A stretch of DNA of 64,000 bases. Source: Hydrogenophaga crocea (GTDB taxonomy: Bacteria > Pseudomonadota > Gammaproteobacteria > Burkholderiales > Burkholderiaceae_C). Shown piece after piece: positions 9,246-18,947 of the stretch; within the stretch, counting starts at the first letter, position 1; the number at the start of each line of letters is the position of its first letter. Location of the stretch: NCBI RefSeq assembly GCF_011388215.1, contig NZ_CP049989.1:2852001-2916000 (forward strand). The letters are read 5' to 3'. Both the position numbers and the translations under genes were made by a program. The notes under the pieces were generated by a model. That model worked only from the letters and a program-made list of their open reading frames with translations. It did no database searches and had not been told where the DNA came from.

Positions 9246-10261
9246 GCCCCCACACGAACCGCCAGAACCGCCAGAACCGCCTGAACCGCCGCCACCTGCT
9301 CGCGCTGGCCGCCGCCGGCGCCCTGCCCACCGCCTTCGCCCAGGGCGCCTGGCCCGGCCGGCCCATTCGCATCGTGGTGCCCTTCGCGCCCGGCGGCACC
9401 ACCGACATCCTCGCGCGCACGCTCGCGCCCGAGCTCACCCGCGCGCTCGGCCAGAGCGTGGTGGTGGAAAACCGCGCGGGCGCGGGCGGCAACATCGGCG
9501 CCGAGCTCGTGGCCAAGTCGCCGGCCGACGGCTACACCCTGCTCATGGGCACGGTGGGCACGCACGGCATCAACAAATCGCTCTACAGCAAGCTGCCCTA
9601 CGAGCCGCAGAAAGACTTCGCGCCCATCACGCTGGTGGCCGGCGTGCCCAACGTGATGGTCATGAGCACCAAGCGCGCGCAAGAGCTCGGCATCGGCTCG
9701 GTGGCCGAGTTCGTGGCCTTTGCCAAGGCGCGGCCGGGCCGGCTCAACATGGCCTCGAGCGGCAACGGCACGTCCATCCACCTCGCGGGCGAGCTGTTCA
9801 AGGCCCGCAACGGCATCTTCATGACGCACATCCCCTACCGCGGCTCGGGCCCGGCGCTGGCCGACCTGCTCGCGGGCGCGGTGGACGTGATGTTCGACAA
9901 CCTGCCCTCGGCCATGCCGCACATCCAGGCCGGCAACCTCAAGGCCTTCGCGGTGACGAGCGCGGTGCGCTCGGCCGCCCTGCCCGACGTGCCCACCGTG
10001 GCCGAAGCGGGCAAGCTGCCCGGCTTCGAGGCCAGCTCGTGGTTCGGCCTGCTCGCGCCCGCGGGCACGCCGGCCGAGGTGGTGAACCGCGTGCAGCAGG
10101 AAACCGCCAAGGCGCTCAACGCGCCGGTGGTGAAGGAACGCCTGCTCTCGCAGGGCGCCATCCCCAGCGGCAACACGCCGGCCGAGTTCGCGGCCCTGAT
10201 CGACGCCGAGATCAGGAAGTGGGAGGCCGTGGTCAAGGCCTCGGGCGCGAAGGTCGACTAG
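9242..10261 (+). CDS. Bug/TctC family substrate-binding protein
   Basis: 339-aa periplasmic receptor paralogous to the one at 7867. It has an Asn/Arg-rich N-terminus with a twin-arginine-like run ([20 protein letters not shown]); the paired Arg before the hydrophobic core may indicate Tat export, but the motif is weak. Bug hallmarks follow: [20 protein letters not shown] (about residues 36-55), [13 protein letters not shown] (about 78) and [17 protein letters not shown] (about 198). The ATG at 9242 overlaps the stop of the small upstream gene and has AAGGAGA just before it (9229-9236). Its stop overlaps the stop of the convergent DUF1840 gene. Confidence 0.92.
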   Translation: MSPHTNRQNRQNRLNRRHLLALAAAGALPTAFAQGAWPGRPIRIVVPFAPGGTTDILARTLAPELTRALGQSVVVENRAGAGGNIGAELVAKSPADGYTLLMGTVGTHGINKSLYSKLPYEPQKDFAPITLVAGVPNVMVMSTKRAQELGIGSVAEFVAFAKARPGRLNMASSGNGTSIHLAGELFKARNGIFMTHIPYRGSGPALADLLAGAVDVMFDNLPSAMPHIQAGNLKAFAVTSAVRSAALPDVPTVAEAGKLPGFEASSWFGLLAPAGTPAEVVNRVQQETAKALNAPVVKERLLSQGAIPSGNTPAEFAALIDAEIRKWEAVVKASGAKVD

Positions 10262-10584
10262 ACCCCCCAGACCACCTCGACGTCCGCCTTCAGGCAGCGC
10301 TCCAGCATCTCGATGAAGGGGGCGCTGCGCATGCGCAGGCTCACGGCCGCGCCCTCGGCGGCCTTGTCGTCGTCGCCATCGGCCTCATCGGCCGCGGGTT
10401 TCTGTTCGGCCTCTTCGGCCGCCACCGCGGCGCGCAGCCGCTCGATCGCGCGCGGGATTTCTTCGGGTTGCAGCACGCCCGGGCTGTGCGGGTCTTTGCC
10501 GATGATTTCGAGCAGGCGCTGGCCGTGGGGGCGCAGCATCACGAGGTCGCCCGTTTCGCGGGACTTGAATCGGTACACGGTCAT
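10258..10584 (-). CDS. DUF1840 family protein
   Basis: 108-aa small acidic protein. The N-terminal pattern [20 protein letters not shown] followed by IIGK and [13 protein letters not shown] matches DUF1840, a family of unknown function common in Burkholderiales. The central part (residues about 58-78) is a low-complexity Glu/Asp/Ala linker. No signal peptide or membrane segment. It is convergent with the Bug receptor gene, their stops overlapping at 10258-10261, and divergent from the catabolic operon that starts at 10728. Confidence 0.85.
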   Translation of the reverse strand: MTVYRFKSRETGDLVMLRPHGQRLLEIIGKDPHSPGVLQPEEIPRAIERLRAAVAAEEAEQKPAADEADGDDDKAAEGAAVSLRMRSAPFIEMLERCLKADVEVVWGV

Positions 10585-10727
10585 GGACGGATTCTCCCAA
10601 GGCCAGCGGCCGAAACAGGCCCGGTCGCAAAAAGATACGCCCTTCCGCCGAATGGCGCCACCGCGGCGCCCCGGGCTACGGGTTTACCCCGTTGTGGCGA
10701 GATATTTCAAATCTAAACTAATTAGGT

Positions 10728-13085
10728 ATGAAAACCTCTCTGCAGCGCATCCTGTGCATCGGTGGTGGCCCGGCGGGCCTGTACTTCGCGGCGCTGATGA
10801 AGCAGCGCCAGCCGTCGCTGGAGGTCACGGTGGTCGAGCGCAACCGCCCCTTCGACACCTTCGGCTGGGGCGTGGTGCTCTCGGACCAGACCCTGGGCAA
10901 CCTGCGCCGGGCCGACCCGGTGACCGCGCAGGAGATCGGTGACGCCTTCAACCACTGGGACGACATCGAGGTGTTCTACAAGGGCCGCAGCGTGCGCAGC
11001 GGCGGCCACGGCTTCTGCGGCATCGGCCGCAAGCGGCTGCTCAACATCCTGCAGGCGCGCTGCCAGGCGCTGGGCGTGAACCTGGTGTTCGAGACCGACG
11101 TCACCGACGACCAGGCCCTGGCCGCGCAGTACCAGGCCGATCTCGTGATCGCCAGCGACGGCCTCAACAGCCGCATCCGCACGCGCTACGCCAGCACCTT
11201 CGAGCCCGACATCGACACCCGCCAGTGCCGCTTCGTGTGGCTGGGCACCAAGAAGACCTTCGACGCCTTCACCTTCGCCTTCGTGCCCACCGAGCACGGC
11301 TGGTTTCAGGCCCACGCCTACAAGTTCGACGCCGACACCTCCACCTTCATCGTGGAAACGCCCGAGCACGTGTGGCAGGCGCACGGCCTCGACCAGATGA
11401 GCCAGGAAGACGGCATCGCCTTCTGCGAAAAGCTGTTCGCGCCCTACCTCGACGGCCACCGCCTCATCAGCAACGCCGCTCACCTGCGCGGCTCGGCGAT
11501 CTGGATCCGCTTCCCGCGCGTGATCTGCAAGACCTGGGTCCACCACCAGGACGTCGCGGGCCGGCGCACGCCCATCGTGCTCATGGGCGACGCGGCGCAC
11601 ACCGCGCACTTCTCCATCGGCAGCGGCACCAAGCTCGCGCTCGAAGACGCGATCGATCTCGCGGACGAGTTCGAACGCCACCCCGAGGCCGACGTGGCCA
11701 CGGTGCTGCAGGCCTACGAGGCGCGCCGCAGCGTCGAGGTGCTCAAGATCCAGAACGCCGCGCGCAACTCCACCGAGTGGTTCGAGCATGTGGACCGCTA
11801 CACCGGCATGGAGATCGAGCAGTTCGCCTATTCGCTGCTCACGCGCAGCCAGCGCATCAGCCACGAGAACCTGCGCCTGCGCGATGCCAAGTGGCTGGGC
11901 GACTACGAGAACTGGCTCGCGCAGCGCGCGGGCACCGCACCCGCCCGGCACCCCACCCCGCCCATGCTGCTGCCGCTGCAGGTGCGCGGCGTGGCGCTCA
12001 AGAACCGCATCGTGGTCTCGCCCATGGCGCAGTACAAGGCGGCCGACGGCGTGGTGGGCGACTGGCACCTGATGCACCTGGGCGCGCGCGCCGCGGGCGG
12101 CGCGGCGCTGGTCATGGTCGAGATGACCAGCCCCACGCCCGAGGGCCGCATCACCCCGGGCTGCCCCGGCCTGTGGAACGACGCACAAGAGGCCGCGTTC
12201 CGCCGCATCGTCGACTTCGCGCACGCCCACGGCGACGGCGCGAAGATCGGCATCCAGCTCGGCCACAGCGGCCCCAAGGGCTCGACCCAGCTCGGCTGGG
12301 ACGCGATCGACGAGCCGCTGCCGGCCGGCAACTGGCCGCTGCTGTCGGCCAGCGCCGTGCCCTATGGCCCGCAGAACCAGGTGCCGCGCGCCATGACGCG
12401 CGCCGACATGGACGCCACCACCGCCGCCTTCGTGGCCGCCACGCGGCGCGCCGCGGCCGCGGGCTTCGACTGGCTCGAGCTGCACTGCGCGCATGGCTAC
12501 CTGCTCTCGGCCTTCATCTGCCCGCTCACCAACCAGCGCACCGACGACTACGGCGGCTCGCTCGAGAACCGCTGCCGCTACCCGCTCGAGGTGTTCGCGG
12601 CCATGCGCGCCGTGTGGCCCGCCGACAAGCCCTTCAGCGTGCGCATTTCGGCGCACGACTGGGCCCCGGGCGGCAACACGCCCGACGACGCCGTGGCCAT
12701 CGCGCGCCTCTTCAAGGCCGCGGGCTGCGATGTGATCGACGTTTCTTCGGGCCAGACCACGCGCGCGGCCAAGCCGGTCTACGGCCGCATGTACCAGACG
12801 CCCTTCGCCGACCGCATCCGCAACGAGGTCGACATCCTCACCATGGCGGTGGGCGCGATCAGCGAGGCCGACCACGCCAACAGCATCGTGGCCGCCGGCC
12901 GCGCCGACCTGTGCGCCGTGGCGCGCCCGCACCTGGCCAACCCGGCCTGGACGCTGCACGAAGCCGCCAAGCTGCAAACCCGCGCCGTGACCTGGCCCGC
13001 GCCCTACCTGAGCGGGCGCGACCAGCTCTACCGCGAGATCGCGCGCCAGCAGGCGGTGCGCGAGGAGGAAGAGGCCGCCAAGTGA
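10728..13085 (+). CDS. bifunctional flavin monooxygenase / old-yellow-enzyme fusion (salicylyl-CoA or 2-aminobenzoyl-CoA hydroxylase type)
   Basis: 785-aa two-domain flavoenzyme. Residues about 1-400 form a class A FAD monooxygenase: dinucleotide motif [16 protein letters not shown] near residue 6 and the second FAD motif [20 protein letters not shown] near 287. Residues about 410-770 form an NADH:flavin oxidoreductase of the old-yellow-enzyme type ([19 protein letters not shown]; catalytic-barrel stretch [14 protein letters not shown]...TDDYGGS about 582-610). This architecture is that of 2-aminobenzoyl-CoA monooxygenase/reductase of Azoarcus evansii and of proteins annotated salicylyl-CoA 5-hydroxylase/oxidoreductase. 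The reaction would hydroxylate and partly dearomatise an aryl-CoA. It is the first gene of a coupled operon through 17647. Which CoA ester is used is not decidable by eye. Confidence 0.87.
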   Translation: MKTSLQRILCIGGGPAGLYFAALMKQRQPSLEVTVVERNRPFDTFGWGVVLSDQTLGNLRRADPVTAQEIGDAFNHWDDIEVFYKGRSVRSGGHGFCGIGRKRLLNILQARCQALGVNLVFETDVTDDQALAAQYQADLVIASDGLNSRIRTRYASTFEPDIDTRQCRFVWLGTKKTFDAFTFAFVPTEHGWFQAHAYKFDADTSTFIVETPEHVWQAHGLDQMSQEDGIAFCEKLFAPYLDGHRLISNAAHLRGSAIWIRFPRVICKTWVHHQDVAGRRTPIVLMGDAAHTAHFSIGSGTKLALEDAIDLADEFERHPEADVATVLQAYEARRSVEVLKIQNAARNSTEWFEHVDRYTGMEIEQFAYSLLTRSQRISHENLRLRDAKWLGDYENWLAQRAGTAPARHPTPPMLLPLQVRGVALKNRIVVSPMAQYKAADGVVGDWHLMHLGARAAGGAALVMVEMTSPTPEGRITPGCPGLWNDAQEAAFRRIVDFAHAHGDGAKIGIQLGHSGPKGSTQLGWDAIDEPLPAGNWPLLSASAVPYGPQNQVPRAMTRADMDATTAAFVAATRRAAAAGFDWLELHCAHGYLLSAFICPLTNQRTDDYGGSLENRCRYPLEVFAAMRAVWPADKPFSVRISAHDWAPGGNTPDDAVAIARLFKAAGCDVIDVSSGQTTRAAKPVYGRMYQTPFADRIRNEVDILTMAVGAISEADHANSIVAAGRADLCAVARPHLANPAWTLHEAAKLQTRAVTWPAPYLSGRDQLYREIARQQAVREEEEAAK

Positions 13086-13588
13086 ACGACATCGAAAACC
13101 TCGACCTCGAAGCGCGCGCCCACAGCGAGCACGCGCACGCGCTGCGCCTGTGGCTGCGCCTGCTCACCTGCTCGCAGCTGATCGAAAAGCGCGTGCGCGC
13201 CGGCCTGCGCGAGCACTTCGACACCACGCTGCCGCGCTTCGATCTCATGGCCCAGCTCGAACGCCACCCCGAGGGCCTGAAGATGAAGGAGCTGTCGCAC
13301 CGGCTCATGGTCACCGGCGGCAACGTCACCGGCATCACCGATCAGCTCGTGGCCGAAGGCCTGGTCGAGCGCACCGGCGTCGAAGGCGACCGCCGCGTGT
13401 TCCGCGTGCGCCTCACCGAGCGCGGCCGCCGCGCCTTCGCCCAGATGGCCGAACAGCACGAGCACTGGATCGTCGAGGCCTTCGAAGGCCTGTCGCCGCG
13501 CGACCTCGAGCAGCTGCACAAGCTGCTCGGCAAGGTCAAGCAGCACCAGCTCGACCTCAACCACCGCCTCAACGACGCCGCCGAATGA
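13082..13588 (+). CDS. MarR family transcriptional regulator of the aryl-CoA operon
   Basis: 168-aa winged-helix regulator. The GTG at 13082 overlaps the preceding stop (GTGA). The core reads [31 protein letters not shown] (about residues 62-93, recognition helix and wing), followed by [14 protein letters not shown]. Residues about 18-60 form the helical dimerisation part. Regulators of this type in aromatic operons usually repress and respond to the aryl-CoA intermediate; that this one does so is inference from being embedded between the hydroxylase and crotonase genes. No obvious operator was identified in 10585-10727. Confidence 0.88.
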   Translation: MNDIENLDLEARAHSEHAHALRLWLRLLTCSQLIEKRVRAGLREHFDTTLPRFDLMAQLERHPEGLKMKELSHRLMVTGGNVTGITDQLVAEGLVERTGVEGDRRVFRVRLTERGRRAFAQMAEQHEHWIVEAFEGLSPRDLEQLHKLLGKVKQHQLDLNHRLNDAAE

Positions 13589-14436
13589 AACACCCCATCC
13601 CCGACCACAACCCCATGCGCGGCCAGTACGGCCCGGCCGCGGCCGCCCCGAAACACTTCGCGCTGTCCATCGCCGACGGCGTGGCCACGGTCACGCTCAA
13701 CCGGCCCGAGCGCAAGAACCCGCTCACCTTCGATTCCTATGCCGAGCTGCGCGACTGGTTCACCGGCCTGCAGCGCGCCACCGACGTGAAGGCCGTGATC
13801 GTGAGCGGCGCGGGTGACAACTTCTGCTCGGGCGGCGACGTGCACGAGATCATCGGCCCGCTCACGAAGATGAGCATGCCCGAGCTGCTGGCCTTCACGC
13901 GCATGACCGGCGCGCTCGTGAGCGCCATGCGCGCCTGCCCGCAGCCCATCGTGGCCGCCATCGACGGCGTGTGCGCGGGCGCGGGCGCCATGATGGCCCT
14001 GGCCGCGGACCTGCGCCTGGGCACGCCGCGCGCGAGCACCGCCTTCCTGTTCACGCGTGTGGGCCTGGCCGGCGCCGACATGGGCGCCTGCGCGCTGCTG
14101 CCGCGCATGATCGGCCAGGGCCGCGCGAGCGAGCTGCTGTTCACCGGCCGCTCGATGAGCGCCGCCGAGGGCCACGCCTGGGGCTTCTTCAACGCGCTGC
14201 ACGAGCCCGAGCAGCTGCACGGCGCCGCGCTCAAGCTCGCGAAGGCGCTGGCCGAGGGCCCGACCTTCGCGCACGGCATGACCAAGACCATGCTGCACCA
14301 GGAGTGGGCCATGACCCTGGACCAGGCCATCGAGGCCGAGGCCCAGGCCCAGGCCATCTGCATGCAGACGCAGGACTTCCGCCGCGCCTACGAGGCCTTT
14401 GCGGCGAAGCAGCGCCCAGTGTTCGAAGGCGACTGA
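13585..14436 (+). CDS. enoyl-CoA hydratase/isomerase (crotonase) family protein
   Basis: 283-aa crotonase-fold enzyme. Oxyanion-hole motifs are [12 protein letters not shown] (about residue 75) and [20 protein letters not shown] (about 127-146). Compared with classical hydratase, the first catalytic Glu position (…PEI…G…GG…) reads [15 protein letters not shown], so that Glu is absent, while the second (ASELLFTG, near residue 182) is kept. This suggests a specialised reaction such as hydrolytic ring opening or single-base chemistry rather than simple hydration; this is inference. The ATG at 13585 overlaps the MarR stop (ATGA). Confidence 0.88.
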   Translation: MKHPIPDHNPMRGQYGPAAAAPKHFALSIADGVATVTLNRPERKNPLTFDSYAELRDWFTGLQRATDVKAVIVSGAGDNFCSGGDVHEIIGPLTKMSMPELLAFTRMTGALVSAMRACPQPIVAAIDGVCAGAGAMMALAADLRLGTPRASTAFLFTRVGLAGADMGACALLPRMIGQGRASELLFTGRSMSAAEGHAWGFFNALHEPEQLHGAALKLAKALAEGPTFAHGMTKTMLHQEWAMTLDQAIEAEAQAQAICMQTQDFRRAYEAFAAKQRPVFEGD

Positions 14437-14448
14437 ACAGCACGCACC

Positions 14449-15648
14449 ATGGTCGCCTTCGATCGCCCCCACCCCCCGAGCCCGCCGCAGTCGCAGTGGG
14501 AACTGCCGTTCTTCGGCGAACACCACCGCACGCTCGCGCTGGGCCTGGCTGACTGGGCCGGGGCGCAGCAGGTCGACGAGCGCGACGACCGCCGCGCCTG
14601 CCGCGACTGGGTGGCGCGCCTGGGCGCGGCCGGCTGGCTGCGCTACTGCGTGCCCGCGGCGCACGGCGGCGCGCTCGACAAACTCGACTCGCGCGCGCTC
14701 GTGGTCCTGCGCGAAACCCTGGCCTTCCACTCGCCGTTGGCCGACTTCGCGTTCGCCATGCAGGGCCTGGGCAGCGGCAGCATCACGCTCGCGGGCAGCG
14801 AGGCGCAGCGCGAGCAGCGCCTGCGCGCGGTCGCCAGCGGCGCGCAGATCGCGGCCTTCGCGCTCAGCGAACCCGAGGCCGGCTCCGACGTGGCCGGCAT
14901 GCAGACCTCGGCGCGCGCGGTCGACGGCGGCTGGGTCATCGACGGCAGCAAGACCTGGATCAGCAACGGCGGCCTGGCCGACTTCTACGTGGTCTTCGCC
15001 AAGACCACGGCCGACGCCGGCGCGCGCGGCATCAGCGCCTTCGTGGTGCCGGCCGATGCGCCGGGCCTGGACAGCTCGGCGCACATCGACGTGATGGCCC
15101 CGCACCCGCTGGCCACGCTGCGCTTCGACGGCTGCCGCGTGGGCGCCGACGCGCTGCTGGGCACGCTCGACGGCGGCTTCAAGCTCGCCATGCAGACGCT
15201 GGACATCTTCCGCGCCTCGGTGGCCGCGGCCGCGCTGGGCATGGCGCGGCGCGCCTTCGCCGAGGCCGTGGCGCACGCCAGGCAGCGCCGCATGTTCGGC
15301 CAGCACCTGGCCGACTTCCAGCTCACCCAGGCCCGCCTGGGCGAAATGAGCGCGCTGATCGATGCCGCCGCCGTGCTCACCTACCGCGCCGCCTGGATGC
15401 GCGATGAAAGCCCCACGCAGGGCGCGGGCACGCCGGCCTACACCGCGGCCGCCGCGGCCGCCAAGCTCACCGCCACCGAGAACGCACAGCGCGTGATCGA
15501 CATGGCGGTGCAGATGTTCGGCGGGCGCGGCGTGCGCGTGGGCGAGGTGGTCGAACACCTCTACCGCGACATCCGCTCGCTGCGCATCTACGAAGGCGCC
15601 AGCGAAGTGCAGTTGCTCATCCTCGGCAAAGCCGCCCTGAAGCCATGA
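14449..15648 (+). CDS. acyl-CoA dehydrogenase family protein
   Basis: 399-aa FAD enzyme introducing an alpha,beta double bond into a CoA thioester, with electrons passed to ETF. The substrate/flavin motif [17 protein letters not shown] lies near residue 139 and [15 protein letters not shown] near 165; the C-terminal part [20 protein letters not shown] then [10 protein letters not shown] carries the usual Glu of the YEG motif (near 383). It has an N-terminal extension of about 15 Pro-rich residues. It sits 12 bases after the crotonase gene and overlaps the ligase start (ATGA at 15645). In the 2-aminobenzoate pathway it would act in the beta-oxidation-like phase. Confidence 0.92.
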   Translation: MVAFDRPHPPSPPQSQWELPFFGEHHRTLALGLADWAGAQQVDERDDRRACRDWVARLGAAGWLRYCVPAAHGGALDKLDSRALVVLRETLAFHSPLADFAFAMQGLGSGSITLAGSEAQREQRLRAVASGAQIAAFALSEPEAGSDVAGMQTSARAVDGGWVIDGSKTWISNGGLADFYVVFAKTTADAGARGISAFVVPADAPGLDSSAHIDVMAPHPLATLRFDGCRVGADALLGTLDGGFKLAMQTLDIFRASVAAAALGMARRAFAEAVAHARQRRMFGQHLADFQLTQARLGEMSALIDAAAVLTYRAAWMRDESPTQGAGTPAYTAAAAAAKLTATENAQRVIDMAVQMFGGRGVRVGEVVEHLYRDIRSLRIYEGASEVQLLILGKAALKP

Positions 15649-17252
15649 CCTCCGCCCAGACCGACCGCTTCGTGCACGACCGCCTGCCCCCGCGCGAGGC
15701 CTGGCCCGAGCTGCGCTTCGACACGCCCGAGCTGCAGGCCATTCCCGCGCAGGTGAACCTGGTGCAGGCGCTGTTCGACCGCGCCTTCGCCAACGGCCAC
15801 GCCGAACGCCCCTTCCTGCGCAGCGACGCGCGCAGCCTCAGCTACGCCCAGGCGCGCGAGGCGGTCAACCGCATCGCCAACCTGCTGGTGCGCGAACGCG
15901 GCCTGGTGCCCGGCAACCGTGTGCTGCTGCGCGGCGGCAATTCCGTGGCCATGGCCCTGGCCTGGCTCGCGGTGGTGCAGGCCGGGCTGGTGGTGGTGGC
16001 CACCATGCCGCTGCTGCGCGCCAAGGAGCTCAAGGCCATCATCGACAAGGCGCAGCCCGCGCTGCTGCTGTGCGACGCCGCGCTCACCGCCGAACTCGAG
16101 GCCACGCAGTGCGGCCTGCCGATGCTGCGCTTCAACTCCGACGCGGCCGACGGCCTGGAGGCCCTTGCCGCGGGCCAGCCCGCGCAGGCCGCGCCCTGCC
16201 CCACCGCGGGCGAGGACATCGCCCTGCTGGCCTTCACCTCGGGCACCACGGGAGTGCCCAAGGCCGCGGTGCACACCCACCGCGACGTGCTCGCGGCCTG
16301 CGAATGCTGGCCGCGCCACGTGCTGCGCGCCACGCCCGACGACGTGGTGATGGGCTCGCCGCCGCTGGCCTTCACCTTCGGCCTCGGCGGCCTGCTGATC
16401 TTCCCCATGTGGGCCGGCTGCTCGGTGTACTTTCCCTCGATCCCGTACACGCCCGAGGCCATGGTCAGGCTCATCATCGAGAAGGGCGCCACCATCTGCT
16501 ACACCGCGCCCACCTTCTACCGGCAGATGGCGCCGTTCGCGCAGCAGCACGGCATCGGTGCCTTGCGGCTGTGCGTGAGCGCCGGCGAAGGCCTGCCCGA
16601 CGCCACGCGCCAGCTCTGGAAACAGGCCAGCGGCATCGAGATGCTCGACGGCATCGGCGCCACCGAGATGTTCCACATCTTCATCTCGGCCGCGCCCGAG
16701 GCCGTCAAGCGCGGCGCCATCGGCACCGTGGTGCCGGGCTACACCGCGCGCGTGGTGAACGAGCAGGGCGAGCCCGTGCCCGACGGCCAGATCGGCCGCC
16801 TCGCGGTGATCGGCCCCACGGGCTGCCGCTACCTCGACGAGCCGCGCCAGGCGCAGTACGTGCAGAACGGCTGGAACTTCCCCGGCGACGCCTTCGTGCG
16901 CGACGCCGACGGCTACTTCGTCTACCAGGCGCGCACCGACGACATGATCATCACGGCCGGCTACAACGTGGCCGGGCCCGAGGTCGAATCCGCCCTGCTC
17001 GCCCACCCGGCCGTGGCAGAGTGCGGCGTGGTCGGCCGGCCCGACGAGGAACGCGGCCAGGTGATCGTGGCCTACGTGGTGCTCAAGCCCGGCCACAGCG
17101 GCGATGCCGCGCTCGTGAAGGCGCTGCAGGACCACGCCAAGGCCAGCATGGCCCCCTACAAATACCCGCGCGAGGTGCTGTTCGTGGAGCGCCTGCCGCG
17201 CACCGAGACCGGCAAGCTGCAGCGCTTCGCCCTTCGCCAGCAAACACCATGA
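15645..17252 (+). CDS. aryl acid-CoA ligase (2-aminobenzoate/benzoate-CoA ligase type)
   Basis: 535-aa ANL-superfamily ligase that makes the aryl-CoA entering this pathway. The P-loop reads [19 protein letters not shown] (about residues 195-213), the aromatic-binding/A5 region is [15 protein letters not shown] (about 332-346), A7/A8 are [12 protein letters not shown] and [20 protein letters not shown] (about 415-450), and the catalytic lysine is in [11 protein letters not shown] near the C-terminus. It resembles the benzoate/aminobenzoate-CoA ligase family. Coupled to both neighbours by overlapping start/stop codons. Anthranilate is the favoured substrate because of the upstream fused hydroxylase; benzoate or salicylate remain possible. 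Confidence 0.88.
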   Translation: MTSAQTDRFVHDRLPPREAWPELRFDTPELQAIPAQVNLVQALFDRAFANGHAERPFLRSDARSLSYAQAREAVNRIANLLVRERGLVPGNRVLLRGGNSVAMALAWLAVVQAGLVVVATMPLLRAKELKAIIDKAQPALLLCDAALTAELEATQCGLPMLRFNSDAADGLEALAAGQPAQAAPCPTAGEDIALLAFTSGTTGVPKAAVHTHRDVLAACECWPRHVLRATPDDVVMGSPPLAFTFGLGGLLIFPMWAGCSVYFPSIPYTPEAMVRLIIEKGATICYTAPTFYRQMAPFAQQHGIGALRLCVSAGEGLPDATRQLWKQASGIEMLDGIGATEMFHIFISAAPEAVKRGAIGTVVPGYTARVVNEQGEPVPDGQIGRLAVIGPTGCRYLDEPRQAQYVQNGWNFPGDAFVRDADGYFVYQARTDDMIITAGYNVAGPEVESALLAHPAVAECGVVGRPDEERGQVIVAYVVLKPGHSGDAALVKALQDHAKASMAPYKYPREVLFVERLPRTETGKLQRFALRQQTP

Positions 17253-17647
17253 GCCACCAACACCTCCACCCCGAAGGCTGGGCACCGGCCAAAGGCTACG
17301 CCAACGGCATCGCCGCGCGCGGCACGCAGATCTTCGTCGGCGGCCAGATCGGCTGGAACGGCCAGCAGCGGTTCGAGAGCGACGACTTCATCGCCCAGAC
17401 GCGCCAGGCGCTGCAGAACGTGCACGACGTGCTGCGCTGCGCCGGCGCGGGCCCCGAGCACATGGTGCGCATGACCTGGTACGTCCTCGACCGCGACGAG
17501 TACAACGCGCGCCTGCGCGAACTCGGCGAGGCCTACCGCGCGGTGATGGGCCGCCACTTTCCGGCCATGACCTGCGTCGAGGTGCGCCGCCTGGTCGAGG
17601 CGCGCGCCAAGGTGGAGATCGAGGTCACGGCCGTACTGCCCGACTGA
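17249..17647 (+). CDS. RidA family protein without the archetypal catalytic arginine
   Basis: 132-aa RidA/YjgF-fold protein, last gene of the aryl-CoA operon (ATG at 17249 overlaps the ligase stop). Family features are HLHPEGWAPAKGYANGIAA at the N-terminus, IFVGGQIGWN (about residues 27-36), and the C-terminal strand FPAMTCVEVRRLV...AKVEIEV. In canonical RidA the last region reads FPARSCVEV, and that Arg binds the carboxylate of imine substrates; here it is Met. By that criterion it is not a standard enamine/imine deaminase and falls with Arg-less Rid subfamilies. Its position still suggests a step on an enamine-like dearomatised intermediate, by inference. Confidence 0.88.
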   Translation: MSHQHLHPEGWAPAKGYANGIAARGTQIFVGGQIGWNGQQRFESDDFIAQTRQALQNVHDVLRCAGAGPEHMVRMTWYVLDRDEYNARLRELGEAYRAVMGRHFPAMTCVEVRRLVEARAKVEIEVTAVLPD

Positions 17648-17674
17648 GCGTTCTCCCCCACGCTCCGCACGCGT

Positions 17675-18880
17675 TCAACCGAGGTCGAAGCCCGGCCCGT
17701 CCACCGCGTCGGTGGGCAGCGTGACACGCACGCGGCAGCCGCCGTCGGGCGTGGCGTCGCAGCTCAGGCAGCCGCCGTGGCGCGCCACGATACGGTGGCT
17801 CATGGCCAGGCCCACGCCCAGGCCCTCGAACGCGGTGGAGTGGTGCTGGCGCTGGAACAGCAGGAACAGCTTCTCGGCGCGCTGGCGGTCGAAGCCCACG
17901 CCGTTGTCCTCGACGTGGAACACCAGGCTGCCGTCGTTGCCGCGCATCCAGCCCACGTGCACCACGGGCTGCGCCACGCCGCGCGTGAACTTGGCCGCGT
18001 TGTCGAGCAGGTGGCGCCAGAGCTGGGCCAGCAGCATGGGGTCGCCGCGCACGGTGGGCAGGTCGGGGGCGATGCGCCAGTCGATGGGCGCGCGCGCCGC
18101 GCCGCGCTCGCGCAGCGACGGCAGGTGGCCCAGCACGCTGGCCACCACCGGCCCGAGCGGCACGTCCTGCACGTCGAGCTGGGCCCGGCACAGGTGCACG
18201 TAGTCGTGCATGGCCTCGACCATCTCGCCCAGGCGGCTCGAGGCCTGCTGGATGCCCGCGGCGTATTCGTCGATGGCCGCGTCGCCCAGCCCTTCGGTGC
18301 GCTCGCGCAGCAGGCGCAGGTAGGCCAGCACGTGGCGCAGCGGCGCGCGCAGGTCGTGGCCGAGGATCTGCGAGAAGCCCTCCATCTCGCGGCGCAGCAG
18401 GCCCAGCGAGCGCTCGGCCGCCTGCAGGCGGCGCTGCAGCACCTCGACCTCGGTGCGCGGCACCAGGGCCTCGCGGTCGCGCCAGCGCGAGAGGTCGAGC
18501 AGCACGGCGTCGAAACCCAGGTGGCTGTCTTCGGCGTCGCGCAGCGGCGTGGCCATGAGCAGGGCCGAGAACACCTCGCCGTTGGCGCGGAACAGGTTCA
18601 GGCGCAGCTCGCCGGGCCGCGGATCGGCCTTGAGCTCGTCGAGAAAGGCCTGCAGCGCCTCGCCGCGCGGGTCGTGCTCGGGAATGCCCAGGAAACGCGC
18701 CAGCGGCAGCATGAGCCGCGGCGGGTTGAACCAGCGCGTGGCGGTTTCGTTGGCCGCGCACACGTGCCGGTCGGCGGTGACCAGGATCAGCGCCAGCGGC
18801 GAGCGCTCGCCGGGCACGGGGGGCCAGGTGGTGACGGCCGAGGGGGTGTTCAGCGGAGCGGGCAGGTCTGCAGACGTCAT
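17675..18880 (-). CDS. soluble PAS-containing sensor histidine kinase
   Basis: 401-aa kinase, no membrane segment. I chose the ATG at 18880 (MTSADLP); the frame is open further upstream, but that part is Cys/Arg-rich and unlike protein. Residues about 25-135 look like a PAS domain, about 140-175 a coiled coil, then the dimerisation/phosphoacceptor helix GHDLRAPLRHVLAYLRLL (H near residue 176), N-box HLLDNAAKF, G1 VEDNGVGFD and G2 GLGVGLAM. The arrangement resembles phytochrome-type kinase cores (HisKA_2/Cph1-like). It lies 67 bases downstream of an ABC binding-protein gene on the same strand; no response regulator is adjacent. Confidence 0.88.
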   Translation of the reverse strand: MTSADLPAPLNTPSAVTTWPPVPGERSPLALILVTADRHVCAANETATRWFNPPRLMLPLARFLGIPEHDPRGEALQAFLDELKADPRPGELRLNLFRANGEVFSALLMATPLRDAEDSHLGFDAVLLDLSRWRDREALVPRTEVEVLQRRLQAAERSLGLLRREMEGFSQILGHDLRAPLRHVLAYLRLLRERTEGLGDAAIDEYAAGIQQASSRLGEMVEAMHDYVHLCRAQLDVQDVPLGPVVASVLGHLPSLRERGAARAPIDWRIAPDLPTVRGDPMLLAQLWRHLLDNAAKFTRGVAQPVVHVGWMRGNDGSLVFHVEDNGVGFDRQRAEKLFLLFQRQHHSTAFEGLGVGLAMSHRIVARHGGCLSCDATPDGGCRVRVTLPTDAVDGPGFDLG

Positions 18881-18947
18881 GGAACGGCACAGGGCGCGCG
18901 GTGCGCAGCGCGCATCATGCCCGCATCGCGCGCGCCGCGCCAGCGCT

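Noticed and set aside
10722..12977. 751-codon minus-strand frame opposite the fused hydroxylase
   Set aside because: Antisense shadow of a gene with clear flavoprotein motifs.
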